Source: Lachnospiraceae bacterium (GTDB taxonomy: Bacteria > Bacillota > Clostridia > Lachnospirales > Lachnospiraceae). From it: a stretch of 64,000 nt of DNA. Below, piece after piece: positions 17,841 through 26,397 of the stretch. The stretch is taken from contig CAJTCH010000022.1 in NCBI GenBank assembly GCA_910574715.1, positions 1 through 64,000 on the forward strand, read 5' to 3'. Under the pieces are notes generated by a model, which was given only the letters and a program-made list of their open reading frames with translations, ran no database searches and was not told the origin of the DNA. Positions within the stretch are counted from its first letter, which is position 1, and the number at the start of each line of letters is the position of its first letter. The translations under genes and the position numbers were made by a program.

Positions 17841-18503
17841 ATGGGAAGTATATTTGACATTTTAGGACCTGTTATGGTAGGCCCTTCCAGTTCTCATACG
17901 GCGGGAGCGGCAAGGATCGGAATGATTGCCAGACAGCTTTTCGGAAGACAGCCGGAGAAGGCAGCCGTATATCTGCACGGATCATTTGCGGCGACGGGAA
18001 AAGGACACGGAACGGATAAGGCGCTGATCGCGGGGCTTCTGGGAATGAAACCGGACGATATGAGGATTCCGGACAGTTTCGAGATCGCAAAGGAAGAGGG
18101 GATGGAATTCACCATTGAGCCAAAGGAGATCAAGGAAGCGCATCCGAACACGGCGCAGATCATCATGGAAGCCGAAGGGGTGAATACCATGAAGATCCAG
18201 GCGTATTCCATCGGGGGCGGAAGGATCCGGGTCTGCAAGCTGGATGGGATTGATGTGAATTTCAGCGGAGAGAGTAATACTCTGATCATCCGTAATGTGG
18301 ACGAGCCGGGAAGGATCAAGGAGGTAGCGGCGGCGCTCAGTGATGCACAGATCAATATCGCCACGATGCAGGTGTTCCGCGACAAGCGGGGCGGCTATGC
18401 GGTCATGGTGGTTGAGACGGATCAGATCGTGCCCAGAGAGGCCATGGAGGATTTGGAGAGCAAGAAGGGAATCATCAGAGTGAAGTTTCTGCTGGCTAAT
18501 TAA
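17841..18503 (+). CDS. sdaAB: L-serine dehydratase, beta subunit
   Basis: With the alpha subunit it deaminates L-serine to pyruvate and ammonia using an Fe-S cluster. The product begins MGSIFDILGPVMVGPSSSHT, the signature of the beta domain, and residues 145-220 form an ACT domain (IIRNVDEPGRIKEVAAALSD) that may bind serine or a regulator. 220 residues is normal for the two-subunit clostridial type. It leads an operon with sdaAA and a chorismate mutase-like gene. Confidence 0.93.
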   Translation: MGSIFDILGPVMVGPSSSHTAGAARIGMIARQLFGRQPEKAAVYLHGSFAATGKGHGTDKALIAGLLGMKPDDMRIPDSFEIAKEEGMEFTIEPKEIKEAHPNTAQIIMEAEGVNTMKIQAYSIGGGRIRVCKLDGIDVNFSGESNTLIIRNVDEPGRIKEVAAALSDAQINIATMQVFRDKRGGYAVMVVETDQIVPREAMEDLESKKGIIRVKFLLAN

Positions 18504-18550
18504 TTAGACTTCGTCAATAATGTAGAGAAGAGAGAAAGGATATAGAATAT

Positions 18551-19420
18551 ATGTCATATCAATCAATGGAAGAAGCACAGACAAGGTGCGAGAAGGAAGG
18601 AATCGAATTCTGGAAGGCGGTACAGCTTGAGGATGCGGATGAGCGCGGTGTGACGGAAGCGGATTCCTGGAAAGAGATGAAGCGCATGTGGCAGGCGATG
18701 CTGGACGGCCTGGACGCCTATGACCCGGAACTTATGTCCAGAAGCCGGATGGTGGGAAAAGAGGGAGGATTGCTCGATGCATACCGGGCGGCAGGCGATA
18801 CCCTGTGCGGTGATTTTATGGCGAAGGTCATGAGCAATGCGCTTAAGATGGGATGTAACAATGCCTGCATGAAGAGGATCGTTGCGGCGCCGACGGCGGG
18901 AGCCTGCGGAGTGATGCCTGCGGTTCTTGTGACCTATTACAGAGAGTATGACGTCCCGGAAGAGAAGATGATCGAAGCGCTGTATGTTGCGGCGGGAATC
19001 GGGCAGATCATTGCGAACCGCGCATACCTTGCGGGCGCATCGGGCGGATGTCAGGCCGAGGTGGGTTCCGGTTCCGGGATGGCGGCGTCTGCCATCTGTC
19101 ATGTTAAGGGCGGGAGTACGCCCCAGATCGGCCATGCCTGTGCGATGGCGCTTAAGAATCTGATGGGGCTGGTCTGTGATCCGGTGGGCGGTCTGGTAGA
19201 AGTTCCGTGCGTGAAGAGAAATGTTGGAGGAGCGTTCAACGCGATCGCGGCGGCAGATATGGCGTTGGCCGGGATAGAGAGTCAGATCCCTGTGGATCAG
19301 GTGATCGATGCGATGAAGGAAGTCGGAGATAAGATGGATGTAAGCCTGCGCGAGACCGGGATCGGCGGCGTGGCAGGAAGCCTGAGAGCGGCAGAGGTTG
19401 TTGCGCGGATGAATATGTAG
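18551..19420 (+). CDS. sdaAA: L-serine dehydratase, alpha subunit
   Basis: The catalytic subunit of the Fe-S serine dehydratase. Conserved cysteines are in CNNACMKRIVAAPTAGACG and near GLVCDPVGGLVEVPCVKRN, which are the cluster and substrate regions. 289 residues is the usual length. It starts 47 bases after sdaAB with its own AAAGGA site. Together they feed serine carbon to pyruvate, which fits an amino-acid fermenting anaerobe. Confidence 0.93.
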   Translation: MSYQSMEEAQTRCEKEGIEFWKAVQLEDADERGVTEADSWKEMKRMWQAMLDGLDAYDPELMSRSRMVGKEGGLLDAYRAAGDTLCGDFMAKVMSNALKMGCNNACMKRIVAAPTAGACGVMPAVLVTYYREYDVPEEKMIEALYVAAGIGQIIANRAYLAGASGGCQAEVGSGSGMAASAICHVKGGSTPQIGHACAMALKNLMGLVCDPVGGLVEVPCVKRNVGGAFNAIAAADMALAGIESQIPVDQVIDAMKEVGDKMDVSLRETGIGGVAGSLRAAEVVARMNM

Positions 19421-19449
19421 AGCGCTATTCGATAAGGAGTATAAGAGAT

Positions 19450-20010
19450 ATGACTTTAGAGGAAATCCGTGTAGAGATTGATTCCATTGACAGTGCAATC
19501 AAGCCGTTATTTATCAGAAGGATGGAATGCGCAAAGCATGTGGCAGAGGTGAAGGCTGTCTTGGGCGGGGATGTGTATGTGCCGGAACGGGAGCGTGCGG
19601 TCATCGAACGGCGTTCTTCGGACGTGGACGCCGGGATCCGTGAGGAGTATGTAACATTCCTTAAGCATCTCATGAGTGTCTGCAGGAGATATGAATATGG
19701 TCTGTTAGGCAGTCTGCAGGAGCAGGTTATAGCAGATGCGCTTGATAAGGCGGGGCTTTCGGCAGATGCGGACCATGGAAATGTGGAGATCGGTTTTAGC
19801 TGCAGCTTAGAGAACAGCGATCTGAATCTTTTCGTGAATATGGCGAAGCTGAACCGGGTAGGAATCTGCGGGATGCAGTTGGAGATTAAGAACGGAAGAC
19901 AGCAGATTACCATGAGTCTTGACGGCAATGTGAAGGAGGAAGGTATGAAGCGGCTGCTCTGCCAGATTGGGAAGGAAGCGGAAGAGTTCCGGATCATGGG
20001 ACTGAGATAA
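19450..20010 (+). CDS. Chorismate mutase (AroQ)-like protein with C-terminal extension
   Basis: Residues 1-90 follow the AroQ helical pattern: EEIRVEIDSIDSAIKPLFIRR with the Arg-Asp-Asp-Arg positions, then AEVKA with the active-site Lys. Such domains convert chorismate to prephenate. The last 95 residues are not recognised; they are mixed alpha/beta and might be an ACT-like regulatory part. AAGGAG lies 11 bases before the ATG, and the gene follows sdaAA by 29 bases, so it is in the serine dehydratase operon, an unusual partner. Activity is inferred only from the pattern. Confidence 0.72.
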   Translation: MTLEEIRVEIDSIDSAIKPLFIRRMECAKHVAEVKAVLGGDVYVPERERAVIERRSSDVDAGIREEYVTFLKHLMSVCRRYEYGLLGSLQEQVIADALDKAGLSADADHGNVEIGFSCSLENSDLNLFVNMAKLNRVGICGMQLEIKNGRQQITMSLDGNVKEEGMKRLLCQIGKEAEEFRIMGLR

Positions 20011-20014
20011 GCCG

Positions 20015-20046
20015 GACGGGAGGCTACCTCTCGGTAGTCTCCCGTC
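20015..20046. terminator. Hairpin between convergent genes
   Basis: GACGGGAGGCTACC and GGTAGTCTCCCGTC pair across a 4-base loop with one mismatch. It begins 4 bases after the chorismate mutase-like gene and covers the stop of the convergent LacI gene. There is no T run on either side, so it may act as a weak two-way terminator or protect RNA ends. Confidence 0.5.
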
Positions 20047-21112
20047 TGAAAAGTATAGGTGGAATCACCTTATGGATCGGCGCTTCAAGCGGAATGGGGC
20101 GCCTCTTTTTGCGTTCATTCATCTGTTCCACCAAGAGACTGACCGCCTCAGAGGCAATCTTATCAACCTGCTGTCCGACCGTACTGATGGGAATGACTGC
20201 TTCCCGGGAGATCGGCGAATTGTCGAAGCCCACTAGAAGAAAATCATCAGGAAGCTTCCCGTGCCTTCTCACGAGCAGATTGACCAGGACGTTTGCGTGC
20301 GTATCGTTGGATACGAACAATCCTTTTTTTAGGCCTTGGTATTTCCCTGCAATATTTTCCAGAACATCTGACAGATAGCGCGAGGTGGATTCGTAAGTAT
20401 CATCCATCTCCTTCAGGATCATCTCGTGCCGGATGCTGTGTTCTTTGCAGCAGTCAAGAAATCCTTCTATACGTCCGTAAGCAGGGATCTCGGAATGGAC
20501 GGTTGCCTTAATGTAATTGATATGAATGATGACATCGCAGCGATGCCTGGCCAGAAGGCTGGCTGCCTGGTAGCCGCCCATGTAGTTGTCGGTATTCACA
20601 CTGCATACATATCTGTCCTCGCGCTCGATCGTCACGATAGGGATTCCAAGCTCTGACAATTCTCTGGAAGGAATGGTATGGCTTAAGATAATCAGTCCTT
20701 CGATCTTGTAAGCGAGCAATTCCTTTATATAGTTGCGCTCCGTTTCCTCCTGTCCGTTTCCGATAAAGACAAGGAATTTGTAGCCGAAGGTTTCGTACGT
20801 GGCAAGGATCTGGTCTAGCATCTCGGAATAATAGTGGAAGAACAGATTCGGGATGATAATGCCGATAAATTCGGTCTTCCCGTTGGCGAGAATACGTGCG
20901 ACTTTATTTTCTTTATAATCGAGATCCACAAGAGCCTTCGCAATAATTTCCTGATTTTCAAGGGTCAGCGAATCCGGATTGTTGAAATACCGTGAGATCG
21001 TAGTCTTGGAGAAATGGGTGTACTTGGCGATATCGTTGAATGTAACATTCTTTTTGTGTCTCATAATGTCTGATATAACAATAACCTTTCTGGTATTTTT
21101 CAACCGTATCAT
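20024..21112 (-). CDS. LacI family transcription regulator
   Basis: A helix-turn-helix (VTFNDIAKYTHFSKTTISRYFN), hinge (LANGKTEFIGIIIPN) and periplasmic-binding-like effector domain (residues 75-360) identify a LacI-type regulator, 362 residues from the first ATG. The start is uncertain: ATG 21112 has no ribosome site and would lie almost at the transcript start, while ATG 21064 begins right at the DNA-binding domain (MRHKKNVTF) but has AAAGG too far upstream. It is divergent from a sugar ABC importer, and paired ACCGGT sites lie before both genes, so it very likely represses the importer and itself in response to the sugar. Confidence 0.88.
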   Translation of the reverse strand: MIRLKNTRKVIVISDIMRHKKNVTFNDIAKYTHFSKTTISRYFNNPDSLTLENQEIIAKALVDLDYKENKVARILANGKTEFIGIIIPNLFFHYYSEMLDQILATYETFGYKFLVFIGNGQEETERNYIKELLAYKIEGLIILSHTIPSRELSELGIPIVTIEREDRYVCSVNTDNYMGGYQAASLLARHRCDVIIHINYIKATVHSEIPAYGRIEGFLDCCKEHSIRHEMILKEMDDTYESTSRYLSDVLENIAGKYQGLKKGLFVSNDTHANVLVNLLVRRHGKLPDDFLLVGFDNSPISREAVIPISTVGQQVDKIASEAVSLLVEQMNERKKRRPIPLEAPIHKVIPPILFRRETTER

Positions 21113-21120
21113 AATACACT

Positions 21121-21149
21121 AGTATATCAAAAGCCAGTGAAACAGACAA
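21121..21149 (-). promoter_or_regulatory. Promoter of the LacI regulator gene
   Basis: On the minus strand TTGTCT (21149-21144) and TATACT (21126-21121) have a 17-base spacer. An operator pair lies just upstream of the -35. Confidence 0.55.
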
Positions 21150-21154
21150 TCAAT

Positions 21155-21174
21155 AATCGGTTAAGTAACCGGTT
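21155..21174. promoter_or_regulatory. LacI operator pair upstream of the regulator gene
   Basis: AATCGGTT (21155-21162) and AACCGGTT (21167-21174) are two half-palindromic LacI-type sites whose centres are 12 bases apart. The same 12-base spacing is seen in the pair at 21276-21303. The central CG is typical of LacI-family sites. Confidence 0.65.
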
Positions 21175-21239
21175 TTGTGGAAGATATACAATTTTAAAAT
21201 ATTGGATTTGGATGGAATTCACAAAGTTGATTTTGATAA

Positions 21240-21268
21240 TTGACGGATGTATATAATAATGATATTAT
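21240..21268 (+). promoter_or_regulatory. Promoter of the sugar ABC importer
   Basis: TTGACG at 21240-21245 and TATTAT at 21263-21268 with a 17-base spacer. The expected transcript start, near 21275, touches the operator pair, a classic arrangement for repression. Confidence 0.7.
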
Positions 21269-21275
21269 ACACATA

Positions 21276-21303
21276 AAATAACCGGTTACTTTACCGGTTA
21301 TTT
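21276..21303. promoter_or_regulatory. LacI operator pair at the importer transcript start
   Basis: AAATAACCGGT (21276-21286) and its exact reverse complement ACCGGTTATTT (21293-21303) are separated by 6 bases. Each contains the palindrome ACCGGT, with centres 12 bases apart, as in the pair about 125 bases upstream. Looping between the two pairs is possible. Confidence 0.75.
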
Positions 21304-21336
21304 AAGGCAAATATTACAAAACAGGAGGAATGAGTC

Positions 21337-22713
21337 ATGAGAAAGAAATTGGTGACAAAGGCAGTCCCGCCGGTGCTGGCGGCGGTACTGCTGACGACCA
21401 TGCTGACGGGCTGCCGCTTTGGGTTCGCCAGCGATCCGGACGATCCCAACGAGGAGGAGAAGGAAGTGCCGATCGATACGTCGGTGGATACATTCGAGTA
21501 CGATTCGTCCTTAAGCGGAACCAATATCACGCTTCTGAATTCCAAGGCTGAGATCCAGGTGGCATTGGAGAAGATGGGAGCCGAGTATGAGAAGAAATCC
21601 GGCGTCCATGTAGAAGTAATGCCGGTTACGGACGGCGATTCTCCGTATACGAAGGTGGTAAGCCTCTATAATTCCGGGACGCCTCCGACAGCGTCGATTC
21701 TGGACACGACGGACGTGATCGCACTTGCCGAAGAGAAGGCGGCGGATCTTACGGAGGAACCGTGGGTTGAGGAAGCGGAAGGATATATTACTGAGGTGAA
21801 CGGCAAGGTATATAGTTTTCCGCTTTGTATCGAAGGAAGAGGCATCATTTACAACAAGGCGGTGATCGAGGAGATGCTTGGCGAGAGCTTTGACGCGGAT
21901 TCCGTTACGACCCAGGCGGATTTCTTGAAGCTTCTTGACCGTCTGGTGGACGCAGGGATGGAGAAGCCGGTATCTATGGCGAAGGAAGACTGGTCGCTCG
22001 GCGCCCATCAGCTTCAGTATATCTATGAGACATACGAGGGAACCAGCGAAGGAGCGCAGGAAGTGATCGAGAAGATCAAAGCGGGTAAGCTTGACCTTGC
22101 ATCCTATGACAGGCTGTCAGAGTTCCTTGATACATTCGACATATTGAAGAAATACAACGTGGCGAAGGGAGATCCTCTCGGGGCGGACTACGATGAGATG
22201 GCGATCGACCTGGCGGACGGTAAGACTGCATTCTGGTTCAACGGGAACTGGGCATGGCCGAACATCTCAGAGGCCGGCGCCGAAGAAGAGGATGAATATG
22301 GATTCCTGCCGTATTTCCTGAACGATGACGAGGATGATTTTGTGAATCAGCAGATCCAGGCGTCTCCGTCCAAGCAGGTGATGCTGGACGGGCAGATCGC
22401 GACAGAGAAGGAGCAGAAGGCGGCGAAGGAATTCTTGAACTGGATCGTGTTCAGCGAGATCGGACAGCAGATGCTTGTTAAGACCTGCAATATCATCCCG
22501 CCGTTTCAGAATAACCCATATGAACCAAGCGATCCGCTGAGCGCGGACATATACCAGAAGGTCCATGAAGGAAAGGCATTCAATGCATCCGCGATCGTGC
22601 CGAACGATCATTGGGCGGTATTAGGAGCGGCAATGCAGAAGTACCTTGTGGATAGAAGCGACAGGGAAGAGCTTACAGAGTCTATTCAGGAATACTGGGA
22701 TGAGCAGGAATAG
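21337..22713 (+). CDS. Sugar ABC transporter substrate-binding lipoprotein
   Basis: 458 residues. A lipoprotein signal peptide ends in MLTGC (Cys near residue 27), so the mature protein is tethered to the outer face of the membrane. The rest is an extracellular solute-binding protein of family 1: ALEKMGAEYEKKSGVHVEV, IIYNKAVIEEMLG and AFWFNGNWAWPNI, where aromatic residues normally hold a sugar. It would pass an oligosaccharide or sugar to the two permeases that follow. No ATPase gene is in the cluster; such systems often share one MsmK-like ATPase encoded elsewhere. Confidence 0.9.
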   Translation: MRKKLVTKAVPPVLAAVLLTTMLTGCRFGFASDPDDPNEEEKEVPIDTSVDTFEYDSSLSGTNITLLNSKAEIQVALEKMGAEYEKKSGVHVEVMPVTDGDSPYTKVVSLYNSGTPPTASILDTTDVIALAEEKAADLTEEPWVEEAEGYITEVNGKVYSFPLCIEGRGIIYNKAVIEEMLGESFDADSVTTQADFLKLLDRLVDAGMEKPVSMAKEDWSLGAHQLQYIYETYEGTSEGAQEVIEKIKAGKLDLASYDRLSEFLDTFDILKKYNVAKGDPLGADYDEMAIDLADGKTAFWFNGNWAWPNISEAGAEEEDEYGFLPYFLNDDEDDFVNQQIQASPSKQVMLDGQIATEKEQKAAKEFLNWIVFSEIGQQMLVKTCNIIPPFQNNPYEPSDPLSADIYQKVHEGKAFNASAIVPNDHWAVLGAAMQKYLVDRSDREELTESIQEYWDEQE

Positions 22714-22725
22714 GAGGAGCGGAAT

Positions 22726-23598
22726 ATGAGATCAAAAAATAACGGGAAGGATTTCTGCATGTTTGCATTGCCAGGGATGTTTTGCTTCTTTGCAGTTGTC
22801 ATTATACCCTTTGTATATGGTGTCTATCTGACACTTACAGACTGGAACGGTGTATCGAAGGTTAAGAATTTTATCGGCCTTAAGAATTTCGGCGGTGTGA
22901 TGCAGGACGGGCAATTCTGGACGTCGCTGCTCCTTACCTTCAAGTATGTGATCTTCGTGGTATTGATCGTAAATGTACTTGCGTTTGGCATTGCCTATCT
23001 TCTTACAAGAGGGATCAAGGGACAGAATTTCTTCCGTGCAGGCTTCTTTACACCGAACCTGATCGGCGGTATCGTGCTTGGATATATCTGGCAGTTTGTA
23101 TTTTCCAGAGTGTTTGTAAATATCGGAGAGAGTACGGGCTGGAAGCTGTTCGAGGTCTCCTGGCTGTCTGATCCGACCAATGCTTTTATCGCGCTGGTGG
23201 TCGTATCTGTGTGGCAGCTGTCCGGTTATATGATCCTGATCTATGTGGCGGGCTTCATGGGACTGAGCGAGGATGTGATGGAGGCGGCAAGCATCGACGG
23301 GGCGTCAGGCTTCGTCAAGCTTAAGAATATTATCATGCCGCTTATGATGTCTTCGATCACGATCTGCCTGTTCCTGACCCTGTCTCGTGCGTTCATGGTA
23401 TATGATGTGAACCTGTCATTGACCGCGGGCGCGCCTTATGGAACAACGGAGATGGCGGCGATGCATGTGTATGAGAAGGCGTTCACGTCAAGGCAGTTCG
23501 GCGTAGGCCAGGCGGAGGCGCTGATCCTGTTTATCATCGTTGCGGTGATCAGCGGTCTTCAAGTTTACTTAACGAAGAAACAGGAGGTGGAAGCATAA
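22726..23598 (+). CDS. Sugar ABC transporter permease (MalF/UgpA type)
   Basis: 290 residues with six predicted membrane segments, starting FCMFALPGMFCFFAVVIIPF. The loop EAASIDGASGFVKLKNIIMP is the EAA motif that contacts the ATPase. GGAGGAG precedes the ATG. It overlaps the next permease by one base (TAATG), so both are made together, as expected for a heterodimeric channel. Confidence 0.92.
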   Translation: MRSKNNGKDFCMFALPGMFCFFAVVIIPFVYGVYLTLTDWNGVSKVKNFIGLKNFGGVMQDGQFWTSLLLTFKYVIFVVLIVNVLAFGIAYLLTRGIKGQNFFRAGFFTPNLIGGIVLGYIWQFVFSRVFVNIGESTGWKLFEVSWLSDPTNAFIALVVVSVWQLSGYMILIYVAGFMGLSEDVMEAASIDGASGFVKLKNIIMPLMMSSITICLFLTLSRAFMVYDVNLSLTAGAPYGTTEMAAMHVYEKAFTSRQFGVGQAEALILFIIVAVISGLQVYLTKKQEVEA

Positions 23599-24458
23599 TG
23601 AAACAGACAACAGTCGGCGGTACGAAGAGAAAAGTGATGAATGCGCTTGCAATGGCGGGGCTGGTCATTATCTTCATAGCATATATGTTCCCGTTTATCA
23701 TGGTAGTGATCAATTCTCTGAAGCAGAAGAGAGATATCATTAAGAGTCCGTTTTCATGGCTGTTCACTATAAAGGGACTGTCCTTTGATAATTTTGTTAA
23801 GGCATTTACACAGATGGATTTCATCAATGCTTTTAAGAATTCGCTGCTTGTGACCGTATCGGCAACGGTACTTGTGACGCTGTTTGCGGCAATGCTTGCA
23901 TACTATATTGTTCGTCACAATAACGGGATCTCGAAGCTTACATTTGCCCTTATGGTAGCGTCCATGATCATTCCTTTCCAGGCGATCATGATCCCGCTTG
24001 TCAGTATCTACGGCGGAACGCTGAATATATTGAACCACAGGCTTACTTTGATATTTATGCATACCGGATTCTCGATGGCGATGTCTGTGTTCATGTTCCA
24101 TGGGTTTATCAAAGGCAATGTGCCCATGGCGCTTGAGGAGGCCGCGTATATTGACGGCTGTACCCATTCCCAGACATTTTTTAAGATCGTGCTTCCGCTC
24201 TTGAAGCCGATCATATCCACGATGGTGATTCTGAATTCACTGGCATTCTGGAATGATTTCCTGCTTCCGTCTCTGGTGCTGACGGATAAGAAGCTACTGA
24301 CTCTGCCGTTGTCTACCTATAGCTTCTACGGGACCTATTCGGCGGATTACGGAACCATTATGGCAGGACTTCTGCTGTGCGTCGTGCCGATCCTGATTCT
24401 GTATGTGGTACTCCAGAAGCAGATTATCGGAGGCGTGGTTGCCGGTGCGGTAAAATAA
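23598..24458 (+). CDS. Sugar ABC transporter permease (MalG/UgpE type)
   Basis: 286 residues with six membrane segments, the early motif FPFIMVVINSLKQKRDI, and the EAA loop EEAAYIDGCTHSQTFFKIVL. It is the second half of the importer channel and the last gene before a strong terminator. Sugar specificity is not visible. Confidence 0.92.
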   Translation: MKQTTVGGTKRKVMNALAMAGLVIIFIAYMFPFIMVVINSLKQKRDIIKSPFSWLFTIKGLSFDNFVKAFTQMDFINAFKNSLLVTVSATVLVTLFAAMLAYYIVRHNNGISKLTFALMVASMIIPFQAIMIPLVSIYGGTLNILNHRLTLIFMHTGFSMAMSVFMFHGFIKGNVPMALEEAAYIDGCTHSQTFFKIVLPLLKPIISTMVILNSLAFWNDFLLPSLVLTDKKLLTLPLSTYSFYGTYSADYGTIMAGLLLCVVPILILYVVLQKQIIGGVVAGAVK

Positions 24459-24471
24459 ATACGATACAGAC

Positions 24472-24502
24472 AAGGCTGTTATATAACAGCCTTTCTTTTT
24501 TT
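24472..24502 (+). terminator. Rho-independent terminator of the sugar importer operon
   Basis: AAGGCTGTTAT and ATAACAGCCTT form a perfect 11-bp stem followed by a T-rich run (CTTTTTTT type) at 24494-24502. Confidence 0.9.
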
Positions 24503-24662
24503 GGGGGAGGGATCGGTCATAGGATGGACTTGTAGGATGAGCAGTAAGAAGGTATAATGGTCATATAAAAATGTATGGGTGTACGGCTGTCAACGGCGGA
24601 CAGTATGTGCTCAGCCATGTGGTGTACGGGCTGCAGATGAGAGATGGGACTGGAGATTGAAG

Positions 24663-25355
24663 ATGGGGATTGGGAACAGGGCAGCGAGAACGCTGCTGTA
24701 TGAAGAAGTGGTAAAAGACCTGTATCAGATGATCGATGACGAGCATCTAAAGCCCGGCGACAAGATGCCGCCGGAGCGGGAGCTGATGGAACAGCTTGAT
24801 GTCAGCAGGAACGTGCTGAGGGAAGCCTTCCGCGTATTGGAGAGCAGAGGAGTCATTGTATCGCATCAGGGGAAGGGAAGGTTCTTAAGGAAGCAGTCGC
24901 AGCTAATTGGGAGTACAGACAGTCTCAGCAAGAATCTTGAGCGCTGTTCCATGATAGAGGCTTATGAGGTTCGGCAGCCTCTTGAAGTGAGAGGGGTGGA
25001 GCTGATCATCCGCAATGCTTCGGAAAGGGATATCGAAGACCTGGAGAATGCATACAGAGCGCTTGAAAAGCATTTTCAGGAGACGGGAAGGACAGAGGGA
25101 GAGTTCAAGCTGCACAAATTATACGCTGCGAAGACGGGCAGCGTGTTCATGACGCAGACGTTGGAAATCGTGTTAAACGCGATTTTCGATATGATGTACG
25201 GGAAATTTTCCGATATTTTGGAGAAGGTTTCCGGTGAAGAAGAGCTGGAGTCACACCGCCGGATCATTCAGGCGATCCGAGACAGGGACAAAGAGCGTGC
25301 CGGAAAGCTGATGTATGAACATCTTCAGGATTCGATCGATTGTCTGAAACAATAA
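24663..25355 (+). CDS. GntR family regulator, FadR/FCD subgroup
   Basis: 230 residues. A winged helix (LKPGDKMPPERELMEQLDVS and NVLREAFRVLESRGVI) is followed by an all-helical FCD effector domain (residues 90-225) with EVRQPLEVRGVELI. Such regulators bind small organic acids or amino-acid derivatives. ATG 24663 is chosen since the DNA-binding domain starts there and GGAG lies upstream; the frame is open to 24579 without family match. It precedes the deacetylase/symporter operon, whose promoter carries a palindrome at the transcript start, so it probably controls that operon. Confidence 0.87.
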   Translation: MGIGNRAARTLLYEEVVKDLYQMIDDEHLKPGDKMPPERELMEQLDVSRNVLREAFRVLESRGVIVSHQGKGRFLRKQSQLIGSTDSLSKNLERCSMIEAYEVRQPLEVRGVELIIRNASERDIEDLENAYRALEKHFQETGRTEGEFKLHKLYAAKTGSVFMTQTLEIVLNAIFDMMYGKFSDILEKVSGEEELESHRRIIQAIRDRDKERAGKLMYEHLQDSIDCLKQ

Positions 25356-25375
25356 GTTGAAAATGACAAAATATA

Positions 25376-25404
25376 TTGACGGATCAACAGGGGTAGTTTA
25401 TAAA
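25376..25404 (+). promoter_or_regulatory. Promoter of the deacetylase/symporter operon
   Basis: TTGACG at 25376-25381 and TATAAA at 25399-25404 with a 17-base spacer. It lies 76 bases before the first deacetylase gene. Confidence 0.75.
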
Positions 25405-25406
25405 TA

Positions 25407-25421
25407 ACTTAGAGACTAAGT
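25407..25421. promoter_or_regulatory. Palindrome at the transcript start, candidate GntR operator
   Basis: ACTTAGAGACTAAGT is a 15-base palindrome with 6-base arms, directly after the -10 box. More CTAAG repeats follow at 25424-25436. It does not fit the common FadR-type consensus TNGTNNNACNA, so the link to the GntR gene is from position only. Confidence 0.5.
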
Positions 25422-25479
25422 GACTAAGCATCTAAGCTGTAAGTTAAGTGAATCAGACGTATGAGCAGAGAGGAGCGAT

Positions 25480-26394
25480 ATGATGGAGAGAGTAAAGTGG
25501 CCGGAAGGCAAGAGAAGCGCGGTCATGTTCAGTTTTGATCTGGACGGGGATGTTATCTGGCGGAACATGTCGGCGGACGAGCCGAACGCCGGGAAGCTGA
25601 TACGCGCCCGTTCTATCGGGCAGTACGGGCCGAACCGCTGTGTGGATATGATACTTGACCTGCTGGACAAGTACAAGGTGAAGGCGACATTCTATGTACC
25701 GGGCTTCGTAGCAGAGCATAACCGGGAAGTGGTCCGCAGGATCGCGGATGCCGGGCATGAGATCGGGAATCATGGATATACCCATGAGCGGTTTGTGGAG
25801 AAGACGGTAGAAGAGCAGAGGGAGATTATCGGGAAAACCCAGCGGATCATCAAGGAGATTACGGGAAAGGAACCGGAAGGCTTCCGTACCCCGTCGGGAG
25901 ACTGGCATGTGCGTACTCCGTATATCTTGTCGGAGATGGGATTCGCCTATTCCAGTTCCATGCGCGGTGATGACAAGCCGTATTATACGGTTCTTGACGG
26001 AGAGGAGTCAGACCTGGTTGAGATCCCTTCCAAATGGGAACTGGACGATTATGTGGCGCAGGCGTACAGCGTATATCCGGCGGAGCCGTCAGGCCTTGAC
26101 CGGATCAGCTGCTACAGGAATGTGCAGGATAACGATATCCGTGAATTCAGGGGCTATTATGATATGGGGCTTTGTATCGTATTCCTGATGCATCCCCAGA
26201 TATCGGGAGCGCCGGGAAGGATTCTTGTACTGGAAGAGGTTCTTAGGGAAATAACGTCGCATGAGGACGTATGGATAGCGACCGGCAGGGAGATCGCAAA
26301 ATATTGGAAACAGGCATATCCAAGGAAGAATCAGCAGAGTCACAAACCGGGAAGCAGAAGGAATACGCCTGACGGCGGAGGAAAGGAGGCATAG
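25480..26394 (+). CDS. Polysaccharide deacetylase family (CE4/PuuE-like) hydrolase, active site intact
   Basis: A NodB-type barrel of 304 residues without signal peptide, so cytoplasmic. The metal and catalytic residues are all present: Asp20 and Asp22 in FSFDLDGD, His98 and His102 in NHGYTHE, and the His of FLMHPQ. The overall form is closer to cytoplasmic relatives such as PuuE allantoinase and peptidoglycan deacetylase of the Helicobacter type than to secreted chitin deacetylases. It probably hydrolyses a small amide (N-acyl or cyclic). It is followed 3 bases later by a paralogue lacking these residues, and by an amino-acid symporter. Start ATG 25480 is followed by a second ATG at 25483. 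Confidence 0.85.
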   Translation: MMERVKWPEGKRSAVMFSFDLDGDVIWRNMSADEPNAGKLIRARSIGQYGPNRCVDMILDLLDKYKVKATFYVPGFVAEHNREVVRRIADAGHEIGNHGYTHERFVEKTVEEQREIIGKTQRIIKEITGKEPEGFRTPSGDWHVRTPYILSEMGFAYSSSMRGDDKPYYTVLDGEESDLVEIPSKWELDDYVAQAYSVYPAEPSGLDRISCYRNVQDNDIREFRGYYDMGLCIVFLMHPQISGAPGRILVLEEVLREITSHEDVWIATGREIAKYWKQAYPRKNQQSHKPGSRRNTPDGGGKEA

Positions 26395-26397
26395 AAT

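Noticed and set aside
25907-26188. A second open frame inside the active deacetylase gene
   Set aside because: It is a shadow frame with Arg/Ser-rich content and no ribosome site.
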